Origin: DASWJZ01 sp963805325
Lineage (GTDB): Bacteria; Pseudomonadota; Alphaproteobacteria; Rhizobiales; Afifellaceae
DNA length: 64,000 bases
Direction of reading: 5' to 3'
Assembly (NCBI GenBank): GCA_963805325.1
Contig: CAWDTS010000004.1
Location: 372,001 to 436,000, forward strand
The position numbers were made by a program, and so were the translations under genes. Shown here one piece after another: positions 17,446-26,992 of the stretch. The notes beneath the pieces were generated by a model, which worked only from the letters and a program-made list of their open reading frames with translations, searched no databases and had not been told where the DNA came from. How positions within the stretch are numbered: the stretch's first letter is position 1; each line of letters begins with the position of its first letter.

Positions 17446-18723
17446 ATGTCGATCTTCCTGATGATTGCGCTCTTGTTCGCCTTGATGATCATCGGCGTTC
17501 CGGTTGCCGTGGCGCTGGCTCTTGCGTCACTCGCTTTCGTCGCGACCAACGGCATGCCGCCGATGATCGTGCTCGCCAACATGGTCAACGGCATCAACTC
17601 GTTCCCGCTGATCGCCGTGCCGTTCTTCATCCTCGCCGGCCACTTGATGAACACCGCCGGCATCACCACCCGCATCTTCAATTTTGCCCGCGCCACCGTC
17701 GGCTGGATGCATGGCGGGCTCGGCCACGTGAACGTCGGCGCGAGCGTAATCTTCGCGGGGATGTCGGGCGCTGCGGTGGCGGATGCGGGCGGGCTCGGCA
17801 ACATCGAGATCAAGGCGATGCGCGACGCCGGCTACGACACGGATTTCTCCGTCGGCATCACGGCGGCGTCCTCCACCATCGGCCCGATCATCCCGCCGTC
17901 TCTGCCACTCGTGATCTACGGGGTGATCGGCAACGCTTCGATCGGCCAGCTTTTCGCGGCGGGGCTCATCCCCGGCCTGCTGATGGCGGCGATGCTGATG
18001 GTCATGGTCGCGTTCTACGCACGCCGGCGCAACTATCCGCGCGACACGCGCTTCGAGTTCCGGCGATTCTTTCGCGCGCTCCTCGACGCGGCGCTGCCGC
18101 TCTTCACGCCCGTCATCATCGTCGGCGGCATCGTGTCGGGGATGTTCACGCCGACGGAGGCGGCGATCGGGGCCGTCGTCTACTCGCTCTTCCTCGGTCT
18201 CATCGTTTACCGCACGCTCGGCTGGCGGGACGTGCTTCGCGTCTCGATGGATACGGTCGAGACGACCGCCGCGATCATGCTGATCGTCGCCGCGTCGGCG
18301 GTCTTCGCCTGGATCCTGACCGCCAATCAGGTGGCGCTGCACTTCGCCAATCTGCTCTTCGCCTTCACCGACAACCGCGTCATTGTGCTTCTCCTGATCA
18401 CGGTGATGGTGCTCGTCATCGGCTGCTTCATGGAGACGATCGCGGCGATCACCATCCTGGTGCCGGTGCTCCTGCCGATCGCCGTCAAGATCGGGCTCGA
18501 TCCGGTGCATTTCGGCATCATCCTGATCCTGAACCTGATGATCGGCCTTCTGACGCCGCCGGTCGGAATGGTGCTCTATGTGCTTTCCAAGGTCGCCAAC
18601 GTGCCGTTCGAGCGCTGCGTCGTCGCGACGGCGCCGTTCCTAATTCCGCTCGTCTTCGTTCTGATGCTCCTCACGTTTATTCCGGAGCTTTCGATGTGGC
18701 TTCCGACGCTGATCTATCGGTAG
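17446..18723 (+). CDS. dctM: TRAP transporter large permease
   Basis: The 425-residue integral membrane protein is of the DctM family. It has about twelve membrane segments and the conserved loops AGMSGAAVADAGGLGNIEIKAM, SSTIGPIIPPSLPLVIYG and GMFTPTEAAIGAVVYS. It is the sodium-coupled translocation subunit and the last gene of the TRAP operon proper; the PHP-family gene follows after 107 bases. Confidence 0.93.
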   Translation: MSIFLMIALLFALMIIGVPVAVALALASLAFVATNGMPPMIVLANMVNGINSFPLIAVPFFILAGHLMNTAGITTRIFNFARATVGWMHGGLGHVNVGASVIFAGMSGAAVADAGGLGNIEIKAMRDAGYDTDFSVGITAASSTIGPIIPPSLPLVIYGVIGNASIGQLFAAGLIPGLLMAAMLMVMVAFYARRRNYPRDTRFEFRRFFRALLDAALPLFTPVIIVGGIVSGMFTPTEAAIGAVVYSLFLGLIVYRTLGWRDVLRVSMDTVETTAAIMLIVAASAVFAWILTANQVALHFANLLFAFTDNRVIVLLLITVMVLVIGCFMETIAAITILVPVLLPIAVKIGLDPVHFGIILILNLMIGLLTPPVGMVLYVLSKVANVPFERCVVATAPFLIPLVFVLMLLTFIPELSMWLPTLIYR

Positions 18724-18830
18724 AGGCACGGCGGCGCAGCGATCGCGGCAAACAGCGCGGGATTTGGCATGCACCCGTCATGCAAGTCGGCTAAAAGGCG
18801 GTCGCCCGAAACTCTCCTAGCGGCAGCCCC

Positions 18831-19730
18831 ATGGACCTCAGCGTTTTTCAAAAGCCCGGCCGTTTCTTTCGCGGCAATCTCCATACGCATTCCACCCGCT
18901 CCGACGGGAAGCTCGCGCCCGAGGCGGTTGCCGCGCATTACCGGGACGCCGGCTATGACTTTCTGGCGCTGACCGACCATTTCCTGCCGCGCTACAACTT
19001 CCCGATCGTCGACACGCGGCCATTTCGTAGCAATCGCTTCACCACCATCCTCGGAGCCGAGGTGCATGCGCCGGCGAATTCGCACGGCGAGGCCTGGCAT
19101 ATTCTCTGCGTCGGGCTGCCCGACGACTTTCCGCCGACCGGCGAGACGGAGACCGGCGTTGCGCTCGCACAGCGCGCGGCCGAAGCTGGCGCGTTCGTCG
19201 CGATCGCGCATCCGCAATGGTCCGGTCTGCGGATCGAGGATGGCCGCGCCTTGCCGATGGCGCATGCTGTCGAGGTCTACAACAACGGCTGCGCGATGGA
19301 GAGCCGACGCGGTGACGGGACGGCGCTCCTCGACCAGCTTCTGAACGAGGGGCGCGACATCCTGGCAATAGCCACTGACGATGCGCATTTCCGTTTTTCC
19401 GACGCCTGCGGCGGCTGGGTGATGGTGAAGGCGCGAGAGAACGAGCCGAGCGCGCTGCTTGCGGCGCTGAAGCGGGGCGACTTCTATTCCAGCCAGGGCC
19501 CGGAGATTCATTCGGCGGAAATCGTCGGTGGAGCGCTGCACGTGGAATGTTCCCCGGCGATCGCCGTCGCGGCGGTCGGGCGCGGCTCGCGCGGCGTCGA
19601 CGTCCACGGACGGCAGCTGACGCGCGCCGAGCTCTCGCTCGAGCGCTTCGCCGGCGACTGGTTCCGCTTCGTCGTCGGAGATGCGGCCGGCCGCTGGGCC
19701 TGGAGCAACCCGGTGCGGCTCGACGCCTGA
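18831..19730 (+). CDS. PHP-domain metal-dependent phosphoesterase
   Basis: The 299-residue protein has an N-terminal PHP domain with metal-ligand motifs NLHTHSTRSDGKL (residues 16-28), TDHF near 49, an AHP motif near 126 and ATDDAH near 180. The family hydrolyses phosphoesters; the substrate is unknown. The C-terminal 80 residues form a beta-rich region. It follows the TRAP operon in the same direction and may belong to it. Confidence 0.82.
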   Translation: MDLSVFQKPGRFFRGNLHTHSTRSDGKLAPEAVAAHYRDAGYDFLALTDHFLPRYNFPIVDTRPFRSNRFTTILGAEVHAPANSHGEAWHILCVGLPDDFPPTGETETGVALAQRAAEAGAFVAIAHPQWSGLRIEDGRALPMAHAVEVYNNGCAMESRRGDGTALLDQLLNEGRDILAIATDDAHFRFSDACGGWVMVKARENEPSALLAALKRGDFYSSQGPEIHSAEIVGGALHVECSPAIAVAAVGRGSRGVDVHGRQLTRAELSLERFAGDWFRFVVGDAAGRWAWSNPVRLDA

Positions 19731-19843
19731 GGCTTCCGGGGCGCGCTATCACGCCGGTTTGTATGGCGGGGGCCATGCGCCTCTCGGCAACCTGCAATTC
19801 CCGGTCCAAAATACCGCCGGCTCAAGCCGCGGAGGCCAAGAGG

Positions 19844-20656
19844 ATGCGGGTCCGAAGGCTGCTCTTTGCCGGCGCCGCCTGTCTCGCCCTTCAGATCGGG
19901 ACGGCGGCCGCCGAAGACATGGACGTGGATCTTGAGCTGGTGCTCGCGGTTGATGTCTCGCGCTCCATGGATGCTGCCGAGCAGGAGCTTCAAAAGCAGG
20001 GCTATATCGCCGCGGTCCAGCATCCGGACGTTCTGGAGGCGATCCGCGAGGGCTTCCTCGGGCGGATCGCCGTCACCTACGCCGAATGGGCCGGACCCAA
20101 TTCGCAGCAGATCATCGCGCCCTGGACCGTCGTCGACGGGGCGGATTCGGCCAAGGTGCTCGCCGACAGGATTGCCTCGGTGCCGCTTTCCTATCTGCAC
20201 GGCACGTCGATATCGGGCGCGCTCCGCTTCTCAGCGGGGCTTTTCGAGGGGAACGGATTTCGCAGCACGCGGCAGGTGATCGACGTCTCGGGCGACGGGC
20301 CGAACAACATGGGCTATCCGGTGCTGGAAGCTCGGCAGGCGGTGCTCGACCGCGGGATCACCGTCAACGGCCTGCCGATCATGCTCCATGCCGACCCTTT
20401 CAGCGGTTATTCGATCCCGAACCTCGACCTCTACTACCAGGACTGCGTGATCGGCGGGCCCGGCGCCTTTCTGGTCACCGTGAAGGACATCCAGCAGATC
20501 GAGGAGGCGATCCGGCGCAAGCTCGTGCTTGAGATCGCAGGGGCCACGCCGAAGATCATCCCGGCGCAGTTCGACCGGCCGCAGTTCGATCAGCCGGAAC
20601 GGCAAATCGACTGCTTGGTCGGCGAGAAGCTCAGGCAGCGATGGATGGATCCCTGA
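19844..20656 (+). CDS. DUF1194 secreted von Willebrand factor A-like protein
   Basis: The 270-residue protein has a signal peptide (RRLLFAGAACLALQIGTAAA) and a vWFA-like domain with the MIDAS start LVLAVDVSRSMD near residue 30, followed by VIDVSGDGPNN. DUF1194 proteins are alphaproteobacterial exported proteins of unknown function. The ATG at 19844 puts the signal peptide at the N-terminus; longer in-frame sequence upstream is not signal-like. Confidence 0.87.
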   Translation: MRVRRLLFAGAACLALQIGTAAAEDMDVDLELVLAVDVSRSMDAAEQELQKQGYIAAVQHPDVLEAIREGFLGRIAVTYAEWAGPNSQQIIAPWTVVDGADSAKVLADRIASVPLSYLHGTSISGALRFSAGLFEGNGFRSTRQVIDVSGDGPNNMGYPVLEARQAVLDRGITVNGLPIMLHADPFSGYSIPNLDLYYQDCVIGGPGAFLVTVKDIQQIEEAIRRKLVLEIAGATPKIIPAQFDRPQFDQPERQIDCLVGEKLRQRWMDP

Positions 20657-20674
20657 GACCGCTCAGGGGGGCGG

Positions 20675-21709
20675 TTACTCGCCGGCCTGACCGGCGGAGC
20701 GCTTCAGCGCCCGGATCTCGGCGAGCGCTTCAAAGAAGCGGTTCTCGGCGTTGCTGGCGCCCGCTTCATCTGGTTTCGGCTTGCCGCTTTCCGGCAGCAT
20801 ACGCAGCGCGACGAGCTCGCCGATATTGGATGGGGCAGGCGCGGTCGCGGCCGGCAAATGCGTCGCCTCGACCGGCTCCTCGGCGGCTGCCTCCTCCGGC
20901 TCATCGCTCTCCTGGCCCGCGAGCCGCTGCAGATCGCGCGTCGCCTCGATGACGACGGCCTCGGACTGTTCGGGCAATTCGCTGACGACGTGCTTCGGCC
21001 GGGTCGGGAGCGGCACAACGCTTCCGCGATGTTGTGTCTCCGGTACGTCGGCGGCCAGCTCGTCCTCGCCCCCAAAGTGCTCGATGTCGCGATCGGCATA
21101 GGCGCGCGGCAGCCGCGCTCCCTCCACCTCGAAGGGTACCGGCGAACCGGGTTCCTCGCCCAGCCGGGCACGGAGTGTATCGTTCTCTGCACGGAGCGTG
21201 ACGACGGCGAGACGGCGCTGGTCGGCAAGGACAGATGCCTCGTCGAGCGCCTCCTCGGCGTTGGCGCGCCGTTTCGTCTCGAGCTTCAGGGCATGCTGGG
21301 CGGAGCGAAGGGCGGCGCCGGCCTCGGCATGCCGCCGCTCCAGATCCTGAACGAGGTCGCGCTCGGACCCAAGACGGCGCTCGATATCGTGGAAATCCTC
21401 TGCGTCGGCGACGAGCTCGGCCTGCGCGTTCATCAAATCGCGCTCTTTCAGGTCGGCTTCCAGACGATAGGAGGTCGCCATGTCGAGGACATGGCTCACC
21501 TCGCGCTCCAGCCGGTGCATCTGCACGGCATGGCGCGCGCGCAGCTCATCGCGCTCGCTCTCGAACTCGGCCCGTCGCATGGCGATTCCGGCTAGCAACC
21601 GCCGCTCGGTCAGACGCCGCGTTCGACGGACGAGCGCGACCGAAAAAGCGAGCCACGCCAGCCCGCTTACGAAGAAGCCGAGGGCGAAGATCATAGCCGA
21701 CTGGATCAT
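20675..21709 (-). CDS. Membrane-anchored coiled-coil protein, function unknown
   Basis: The 344-residue protein starts with one membrane segment (residues 5-26). A long charged alpha-helical stretch of probable coiled coil follows (about 30-185), then a low-complexity Pro/Glu/Ala-rich tail with a short conserved-looking end (NRFFEALAEIRALKR). I do not recognise the family. The layout resembles envelope or division-associated scaffold proteins of alphaproteobacteria, but no function can be claimed. Confidence 0.75.
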   Translation of the reverse strand: MIQSAMIFALGFFVSGLAWLAFSVALVRRTRRLTERRLLAGIAMRRAEFESERDELRARHAVQMHRLEREVSHVLDMATSYRLEADLKERDLMNAQAELVADAEDFHDIERRLGSERDLVQDLERRHAEAGAALRSAQHALKLETKRRANAEEALDEASVLADQRRLAVVTLRAENDTLRARLGEEPGSPVPFEVEGARLPRAYADRDIEHFGGEDELAADVPETQHRGSVVPLPTRPKHVVSELPEQSEAVVIEATRDLQRLAGQESDEPEEAAAEEPVEATHLPAATAPAPSNIGELVALRMLPESGKPKPDEAGASNAENRFFEALAEIRALKRSAGQAGE

Positions 21710-21863
21710 TGACGGCTCCGCTACGCCACCCTTCGGGCAGTATAGGCGGGAATATCGGCTGGTAACAGAAGGACGCGCGGTGTCCCCGAAAATTCCTGCC
21801 GGATGGCGTCAAATCCTTGTGGGGTGTGACGAATCAGGCACGCCGGGTGCGCCCAAAGGCGCA

Positions 21864-22454
21864 TCAGAAGGGGTTCCAGGTGGGCCGCGGCGTGAACTTC
21901 AGGTAGCCGATGTTGATGCCGAGTCGGGCGCCGACGCCGGTTCTGATCGGAACCACGTAGACCGTGGCATTCGGCGTGTCGGCGTTGGCGAGCACCGTCA
22001 TCCCGAGTCCGGCGACCAGATAGGCCGAGCCGTCGACCCCACCATAGCGGCGGTAGATGGCCAGGGAATTCGGGAGGTCGTAGACGAGCATCATGGTGCG
22101 GTTGCCGTCGCCGCCGAAGTCCCAGCCGACCGACGGGCCCTGCCAATAGACCTGCCGCCGGCCTTCGATCTTCGTGTAGAGGAAGCCGTCCCCATAGCGC
22201 ACGCCGCCGATAATCGCGCCGCCGCCTTCCTGGCCGATGATGTAGCCGTTGGGCAGGCCGTAGTGGGAAACAGCCTTCTCGACCAGTGCGGCCAGGCCGC
22301 CGGACACCTCGCCGAAGAACCGGTGCCCGGCGTCGACGATCTCCTGCGCCGAATAGGTCTCGTTCGCAGGCGCGGCGGAAAAAGCGGGGCCGAGCGTCGC
22401 TGAAAGCATGAGGGCGGCGGCGAAAAGCCTGGAAAACGAGCGGAAAAGGGCCAT
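21864..22454 (-). CDS. eipA: EipA-like envelope integrity protein (DUF1134)
   Basis: The 196-residue secreted protein has a signal peptide (FSRLFAAALMLSATLGPAFSA) and a glycine-rich DUF1134 body. That body includes NGYIIGQEGGGAIIGGVRYGDG, GPSVGWDFGGDGNRTM and a C-terminal GARLGINIGYLKFTP. DUF1134 proteins, known as EipA in Brucella, act in the periplasm in cell-envelope integrity. It is divergent from chpT, with 223 bases between the two starts. Confidence 0.87.
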   Translation of the reverse strand: MALFRSFSRLFAAALMLSATLGPAFSAAPANETYSAQEIVDAGHRFFGEVSGGLAALVEKAVSHYGLPNGYIIGQEGGGAIIGGVRYGDGFLYTKIEGRRQVYWQGPSVGWDFGGDGNRTMMLVYDLPNSLAIYRRYGGVDGSAYLVAGLGMTVLANADTPNATVYVVPIRTGVGARLGINIGYLKFTPRPTWNPF

Positions 22455-22677
22455 GGACTGTCCTCGCCTCGGCGGATGTTCGAAAGCCCGGAGCGCGCGA
22501 TCCCGGGCCGCCTACAGTTCGCGCGCCAGGGTAAATGTCGGGTTAAGGTCGCGGGTCGCGGCGAACGGCGCTTGGCAGCAGCCGGGGCGGCCTGTAAGCC
22601 TTCAACGAGGGTGCTTTTCGCGTAAGTCTGCGCCCGCCATCTCGACATCCCTCCATGGAACGAACGGCGCCATCCGC

Positions 22678-23319
22678 ATGACCGACAAGATCGATCCGCT
22701 TGAGCTTGCTGCGCTCATTGCGAGCCGCGTCTGCCACGACATCATCTCCCCCGTCGGGGCGATCGTGAACGGGCTGGAAGTCCTGGAGGAAGAAAAGGAC
22801 AAATCCATGCGCGAGTTCGCGCAGGATCTGGTGCAGAAGAGCGCGCGGCAGGCGAGCGCCAAATTGCAGTTCGCAAGGCTCGCATTCGGCGCCTCCGGCG
22901 GGGCTGGCTCGGAGCTCGACATGGTCGACGCCGGCCGCGTCGCCTCCGCCTTCATGGAGCGGGAAAAGCCGGCGCTCGACTGGCAGGTGAAGGCCGGGCT
23001 GCTGCCTAAATCGGAGGCAAAGCTCCTCCTGAACCTCCTGACCATCGCGCTGAACTCGGTCGCCCGCGGCGGCACGATCACCGTCACGGCCGAGCGCGAA
23101 GGCGGCGAGACCGTCATGCGGGTGGTGGCCGAGGGCGACCGCGCGAAGCTCCCCGCCGGGGTGAAAGAGGTGATCGCGGAGGGGGCGATGCCGAACCCGC
23201 TCGATGCGCATGCCGTGCAGCCGCTCTATGCCGCGCTTCTCGCCAAAGAGGCGAAGATGGGCATCACCGCAACGCAGGAGGAGAACCGCGTGGTTCTCGC
23301 CGCGAGGCCGGTCGCCTGA
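22678..23319 (+). CDS. chpT: Histidine phosphotransferase ChpT
   Basis: The 213-residue protein has the ChpT layout: a dimerisation helix with the phospho-accepting His in ASRVCHDIISPVGAIVNGLEVL (His near residue 21) and a C-terminal kinase-like fold that does not bind ATP. ChpT relays phosphate from CckA to CtrA and CpdR. It sits close to ctrA and sciP, as expected for this cell-cycle module. The ATG at 22678 matches the family start. Confidence 0.9.
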   Translation: MTDKIDPLELAALIASRVCHDIISPVGAIVNGLEVLEEEKDKSMREFAQDLVQKSARQASAKLQFARLAFGASGGAGSELDMVDAGRVASAFMEREKPALDWQVKAGLLPKSEAKLLLNLLTIALNSVARGGTITVTAEREGGETVMRVVAEGDRAKLPAGVKEVIAEGAMPNPLDAHAVQPLYAALLAKEAKMGITATQEENRVVLAARPVA

Positions 23320-23506
23320 GGTCCTGACCGCAGGTCCGCCAAAAAAATCTTGCCGAGCCGCTAACGCCGTCGTTCGGCTTTGCCCTATGCGGGGCGAGGA
23401 CTCTTAAGCACGCTCCTTGACCGCGAGGTAACCCGCTTTCGCCTAACGTTCGCTCAAGAGAGCCGCCAACAGAAGCGGCGGCCAGGCGTCAAGCGGGTGA
23501 ATACCT

Positions 23507-23872
23507 ATGAAGCATTGTCTCATCGTTGATGACTCAAGCTCGATCCGGAAAGTCGCGCGCCGGATCCTTGAGGAATCGGACTTTCGCGCAAGCGAAGCCG
23601 GGACGCGCGCCGAAGCGATCGACGTGTGCCGCAACGACATGCCGGACTGCGTCGTGGTCGACTGGCAGATGCCGGACGGCGACGTCATGAAGTTCCTGAC
23701 CAAGCTCCGTGCGCTGCCGGGCGGCGCGCAGCCGACGGTCATGTATCTGACCTCGGAGAACGACCCGGACAACGTCGCCCGCGCCATGCGGAGCGGCGCC
23801 GACGTCCACATGATGAAGCCGTTCGATCGCGAGAGCTTCATCAAGCCGTTCGCCGAGGCCGGGCTGCTTTAG
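23507..23872 (+). CDS. Single-domain response regulator (CheY-like)
   Basis: The 121-residue receiver domain has all key residues: the acidic pair in LIVDDSSS (residues 8-9), phospho-acceptor Asp in CVVVDWQMP near 52, Thr/Ser in MYLTSEND and Lys in MMKPFD near 103. It lacks an output domain, so it acts by protein contact. It lies between chpT and ctrA and may take phosphate from the same relay; no target can be named. It ends just before a shared terminator. Confidence 0.87.
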   Translation: MKHCLIVDDSSSIRKVARRILEESDFRASEAGTRAEAIDVCRNDMPDCVVVDWQMPDGDVMKFLTKLRALPGGAQPTVMYLTSENDPDNVARAMRSGADVHMMKPFDRESFIKPFAEAGLL

Positions 23873-23898
23873 AAGGTCCATCACGCGGCGGACCAAAG

Positions 23899-23930
23899 AA
23901 AAAGGCCGGCCCAATGGGCCGGCCTTTTTT
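23899..23930. terminator. Bidirectional intrinsic terminator
   Basis: A strong stem of AAAGGCCGGCCCA paired with TGGGCCGGCCTTT is flanked by A-rich sequence on the left and a T-run on the right. It can therefore stop transcripts from both sides. It separates the convergent response-regulator and ctrA genes. Confidence 0.85.
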
Positions 23931-23958
23931 CGATGGCGGGAGTTGCGCGGATCGCCGC

Positions 23959-24660
<702 letters not shown>

Positions 24661-25081
24661 CCCAATCCCCTTGTCAGCTCTTTATTGCGGACACCGCCAC
24701 TCTCAAGCCACGCTGCCGCGAGCCAGATCAAATCCGACGCACACGCTATCGTGGAATGGTTAACAGATTCTGTTTGGTCGCGGCAAGCGCACACTATGAA
24801 GTTTCCTTGATAAACTCTTAAATCCATTCTCAAATCCGAGCCGACCCCGGCCCCTTACTCCATTCAACATCTTTGACTAAGGGAATTCGCGCTGTGGGCG
24901 CGGCAGCGATGCAACAGGCATCGATCAGCGCGAACGGTGCGGTTTACCCTGCTTTAAATCATCTCCTCCATGATTAATGCGACCCGTAAATGAAACGTTA
25001 CCGCCTGCGGGCAGAAGCCAAGGGTCGAACAGGGATCGCCGAAAGTGAGGCGGACCTCGGGGCTTTGGGGGAGTATTGCGT
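24661..25081. other. Divergent ctrA/FliJ-like regulatory region
   Basis: The 421-base non-coding gap is richer in A+T than its neighbours. It contains the candidate CtrA box at 24807-24821 and isolated TTAA sequences at 24760, 24954 and 24974. I see no gene. It must carry the ctrA promoters and the promoter of the FliJ-like gene. Confidence 0.5.
24807..24821. promoter_or_regulatory. Candidate CtrA-binding box
   Basis: TTGA-N7-TTAA differs from the CtrA consensus TTAA-N7-TTAA at one position. It lies 147 bases upstream of the ctrA start and 261 bases upstream of the divergent FliJ-like gene, in the AT-rich part of the gap. An isolated TTAA half-site occurs at 24760-24763. The placement fits autoregulation as known in Caulobacter. 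Confidence 0.5.
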
Positions 25082-25453
25082 ATGAAGTCGCGAGATTCTG
25101 CAGTGCGCATGTTGCGCTTTCAGGCCGAAGAGCGTCGGAGGCAGGTCGGCCAGATCGAGACGATGATCGAGGAGTTCGGACGGATGATCTCCGACCTCGA
25201 TCTGGAGATCGCCGCCGAGCACCGACGAACCGGCATCGACGACGAGAAGCACTTCGCCTATTCGACTTTCGCCCGCGCCGCCAAGCAGCGGCGTGCCAAC
25301 CTCGAAGCCTCCGTCGCCGAACTTGGCGGGCAGCTCGATACGGCAAAGGCGGCGCTCGACCTGGCGTTGGCCGAAGTTGAGCGCGAGGAGGAAAAGCTGG
25401 AGCGCGAGTCCACGCAGGACACCGGGCGTCACGCTACGCGCGCCGCAAGCTGA
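25082..25453 (+). CDS. fliJ: FliJ-like flagellar export chaperone
   Basis: The 123-residue protein is almost entirely charged alpha-helix, predicted as an antiparallel coiled coil (QAEERRRQVGQIETMIEEF, then ARAAKQRRANLEASVAELGGQL). This is as in FliJ, a cytosolic factor for the flagellar export ATPase FliI. Rhizobiales genomes often have fliJ beside ctrA, which supports the call. fliI itself is absent from the window. I chose the ATG at 25082. Confidence 0.7.
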   Translation: MKSRDSAVRMLRFQAEERRRQVGQIETMIEEFGRMISDLDLEIAAEHRRTGIDDEKHFAYSTFARAAKQRRANLEASVAELGGQLDTAKAALDLALAEVEREEEKLERESTQDTGRHATRAAS

Positions 25454-25627
25454 GCCTTCCGAATTCTTTGAGATCGACGCGGCGCGGGCTCTAGCCGAGA
25501 GCGTGCGCCGCGGGCCTTTCCTAGATAAGCATCGCCTCGGCTTCGGGCCGCTGGAGAAGCGGGTCATCGAGCGCTGGTGCGTGGCCCCGGCCACGTGGCA
25601 ATGCGCACAGGACCATCGCCTGCTCGG

Positions 25628-25927
25628 TCATGTCGAGAGCACGTCGCGATACTCCGGATGGCGGCGGAACTGCGCCGCGGCGAAGGGACAGAGCGGAAAG
25701 ATCTTCGCACCCTTCTCGCGCGCCTCGGCGATGGCGCGCTCAAGCAGGCGGTTCCCGGCGTGCTGCCCGCGGAGCGCCTCAGGCACCTCGGTGTGGTCGA
25801 TGATGATGAGCGCGTCGCTCGCCCGTGAGAACGTCATCTCGGCGACGGCGTCACCGATCTTCAGCCGATAGACACCGCCGCTCCTTGTGTCCTCGCGCTC
25901 GATCTCCTGGCTCGGATCTTCGCTCAT
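25628..25927 (-). CDS. GNAT-like N-acetyltransferase (COG2388 type)
   Basis: The 99-residue minimal GNAT-fold protein has DHTEVPEALRGQHAGNRLLERAI for acetyl-CoA binding and the family's C-terminal motif KIFPLCPFAAAQFRRHPEYRDVL. The family is compact and of unknown substrate. It starts 7 bases after the stop of a second copy of the same family (25935-26237), so the two form a tandem duplicated pair. Confidence 0.85.
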   Translation of the reverse strand: MSEDPSQEIEREDTRSGGVYRLKIGDAVAEMTFSRASDALIIIDHTEVPEALRGQHAGNRLLERAIAEAREKGAKIFPLCPFAAAQFRRHPEYRDVLST

Positions 25928-25934
25928 GTCGGCC

Positions 25935-26237
25935 TCATTTCCGGTGAAGCACGTCGGCCCATTCGGGGTGCTCCTTGAACTTCCGGTGGGCGTAGGGGCA
26001 GGCCGGGACGACCTTCCTGCCGGCGGCGCGGAAGTCGTCGATGGCGCGGGCAAGGAGCACCGCCGCCACGCCTTGCCCTCGATGCGCGACCGGCGTCTCG
26101 GTGTGATTGATGGTGATGGGTCCGGGCGTGCGCTCGAAGAAGAGCAGCTCGGCCTCGGAGCCGTCCTCGAAGGCGTAGACGTAGCGGCCGCGGTCGCCGC
26201 TCGTTTCGAGACGGATCGCGCGCGGATCGATCGTCAC
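25935..26237 (-). CDS. GNAT-like N-acetyltransferase (COG2388 type), second copy
   Basis: The 100-residue protein is of the same family as its downstream neighbour, with NHTETPVAHRGQGVAAVLLARAI and KVVPACPYAHRKFKEHPEWADVL. I chose the GTG at 26235-26237 because it overlaps the stop of the aminotransferase remnant (GTGA) and conserved sequence begins there; the longer frame upstream is a shadow. Substrate unknown. Confidence 0.83.
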   Translation of the reverse strand: MTIDPRAIRLETSGDRGRYVYAFEDGSEAELLFFERTPGPITINHTETPVAHRGQGVAAVLLARAIDDFRAAGRKVVPACPYAHRKFKEHPEWADVLHRK

Positions 26238-26440
26238 GCGGCGCCCTTTTTGATCGGCGTCAGCGAACGAGCGATCAGATCGAGGTAAAGAGCGCGCAGC
26301 CTTTCCGTGAGCTTGCCGGCGCCGGGCTCGCCGCAGACGGAGACGACCGCCTCTGCGCGCGGCTTCAGCTCTCCGTTGACGGAGACCAGAATCCCGGCGT
26401 TGCGCGGGTCGTCGTCGAATTCGTGGGTCCCGGTGGTCAT
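26234..26440 (-). pseudogene. Class IV aminotransferase with in-frame internal deletion
   Basis: The 68-residue open frame reads as the two ends of a branched-chain/D-amino-acid aminotransferase joined together. The N-terminus NAGILVSVNGELKPRAEAVVSV matches the family start. After the junction near residue 36, GEPGAGKLTERLRALYLDLIARS matches its last helix. About 220 central residues, including the PLP lysine, are missing, so it cannot be an active transaminase. The frame is still open and overlaps the next gene, so a short protein may be made. The call rests on remembered family sequence. Confidence 0.6.
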
Positions 26441-26555
26441 TCCGTCGCTCGGCCTTCTTTGCCGGCGACAGCCTTACTTGGGCGGGAAAGCGGGGGAAAG
26501 AGTGTTCGCGCCGGCGCAACGGACGCGGGGCGTCCCCGCGTCGGCCCGCGGATCG

Positions 26556-26831
26556 CTAGTTGCGATATTTCTGGATCTTGGTCGTGCGCAGTCCGGCCAG
26601 ACCGTGCTGGTCGATCGACATCTGCCAGGAAAGGAACTCCTCGACTGTCAGCGTATATCGCTCACAGGCCTCCTCGAGGCTGAGCAGACCGCCGCGCACC
26701 GCGGCCACAACCTCCGCCTTACGGCGGATGACCCAGCGTTTGGTATTCGTCGACGGAAGGTCAGCGATGGTCAGCGGGCTGCCGTCGGGTCCGATCACGT
26801 ATTTCACGCGCGGACGGATGTGTTCGGCCAT
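26556..26831 (-). CDS. sciP: CtrA inhibitor SciP (DUF1153)
   Basis: The 91-residue protein is a full-length DUF1153 member. It has the conserved PDGSPLTIADLPSTNTKRWV start and the helix-turn-helix AEVVAAVRGGLLSLEEACERYTLTVEEFLSW. In Caulobacter SciP binds DNA and CtrA and represses CtrA-activated genes. Its presence 2 kb from ctrA completes the local cell-cycle module. It is divergent from mnmA. Confidence 0.92.
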   Translation of the reverse strand: MAEHIRPRVKYVIGPDGSPLTIADLPSTNTKRWVIRRKAEVVAAVRGGLLSLEEACERYTLTVEEFLSWQMSIDQHGLAGLRTTKIQKYRN

Positions 26832-26992
26832 GAAGATAACTCTTACGCACTACTGATTTCGCCTCGCTTCTACGTTGCTTCCCCTTAAAATTCGGCTAAG
26901 CGACAGCCTTGAATTCCTTTAGGATTTGGCAACGGATGGCCCTTGCTGGCAGGGTCTTCTGCGCCTACTTTCCGGTCGCCGGAGCAGGCCTG

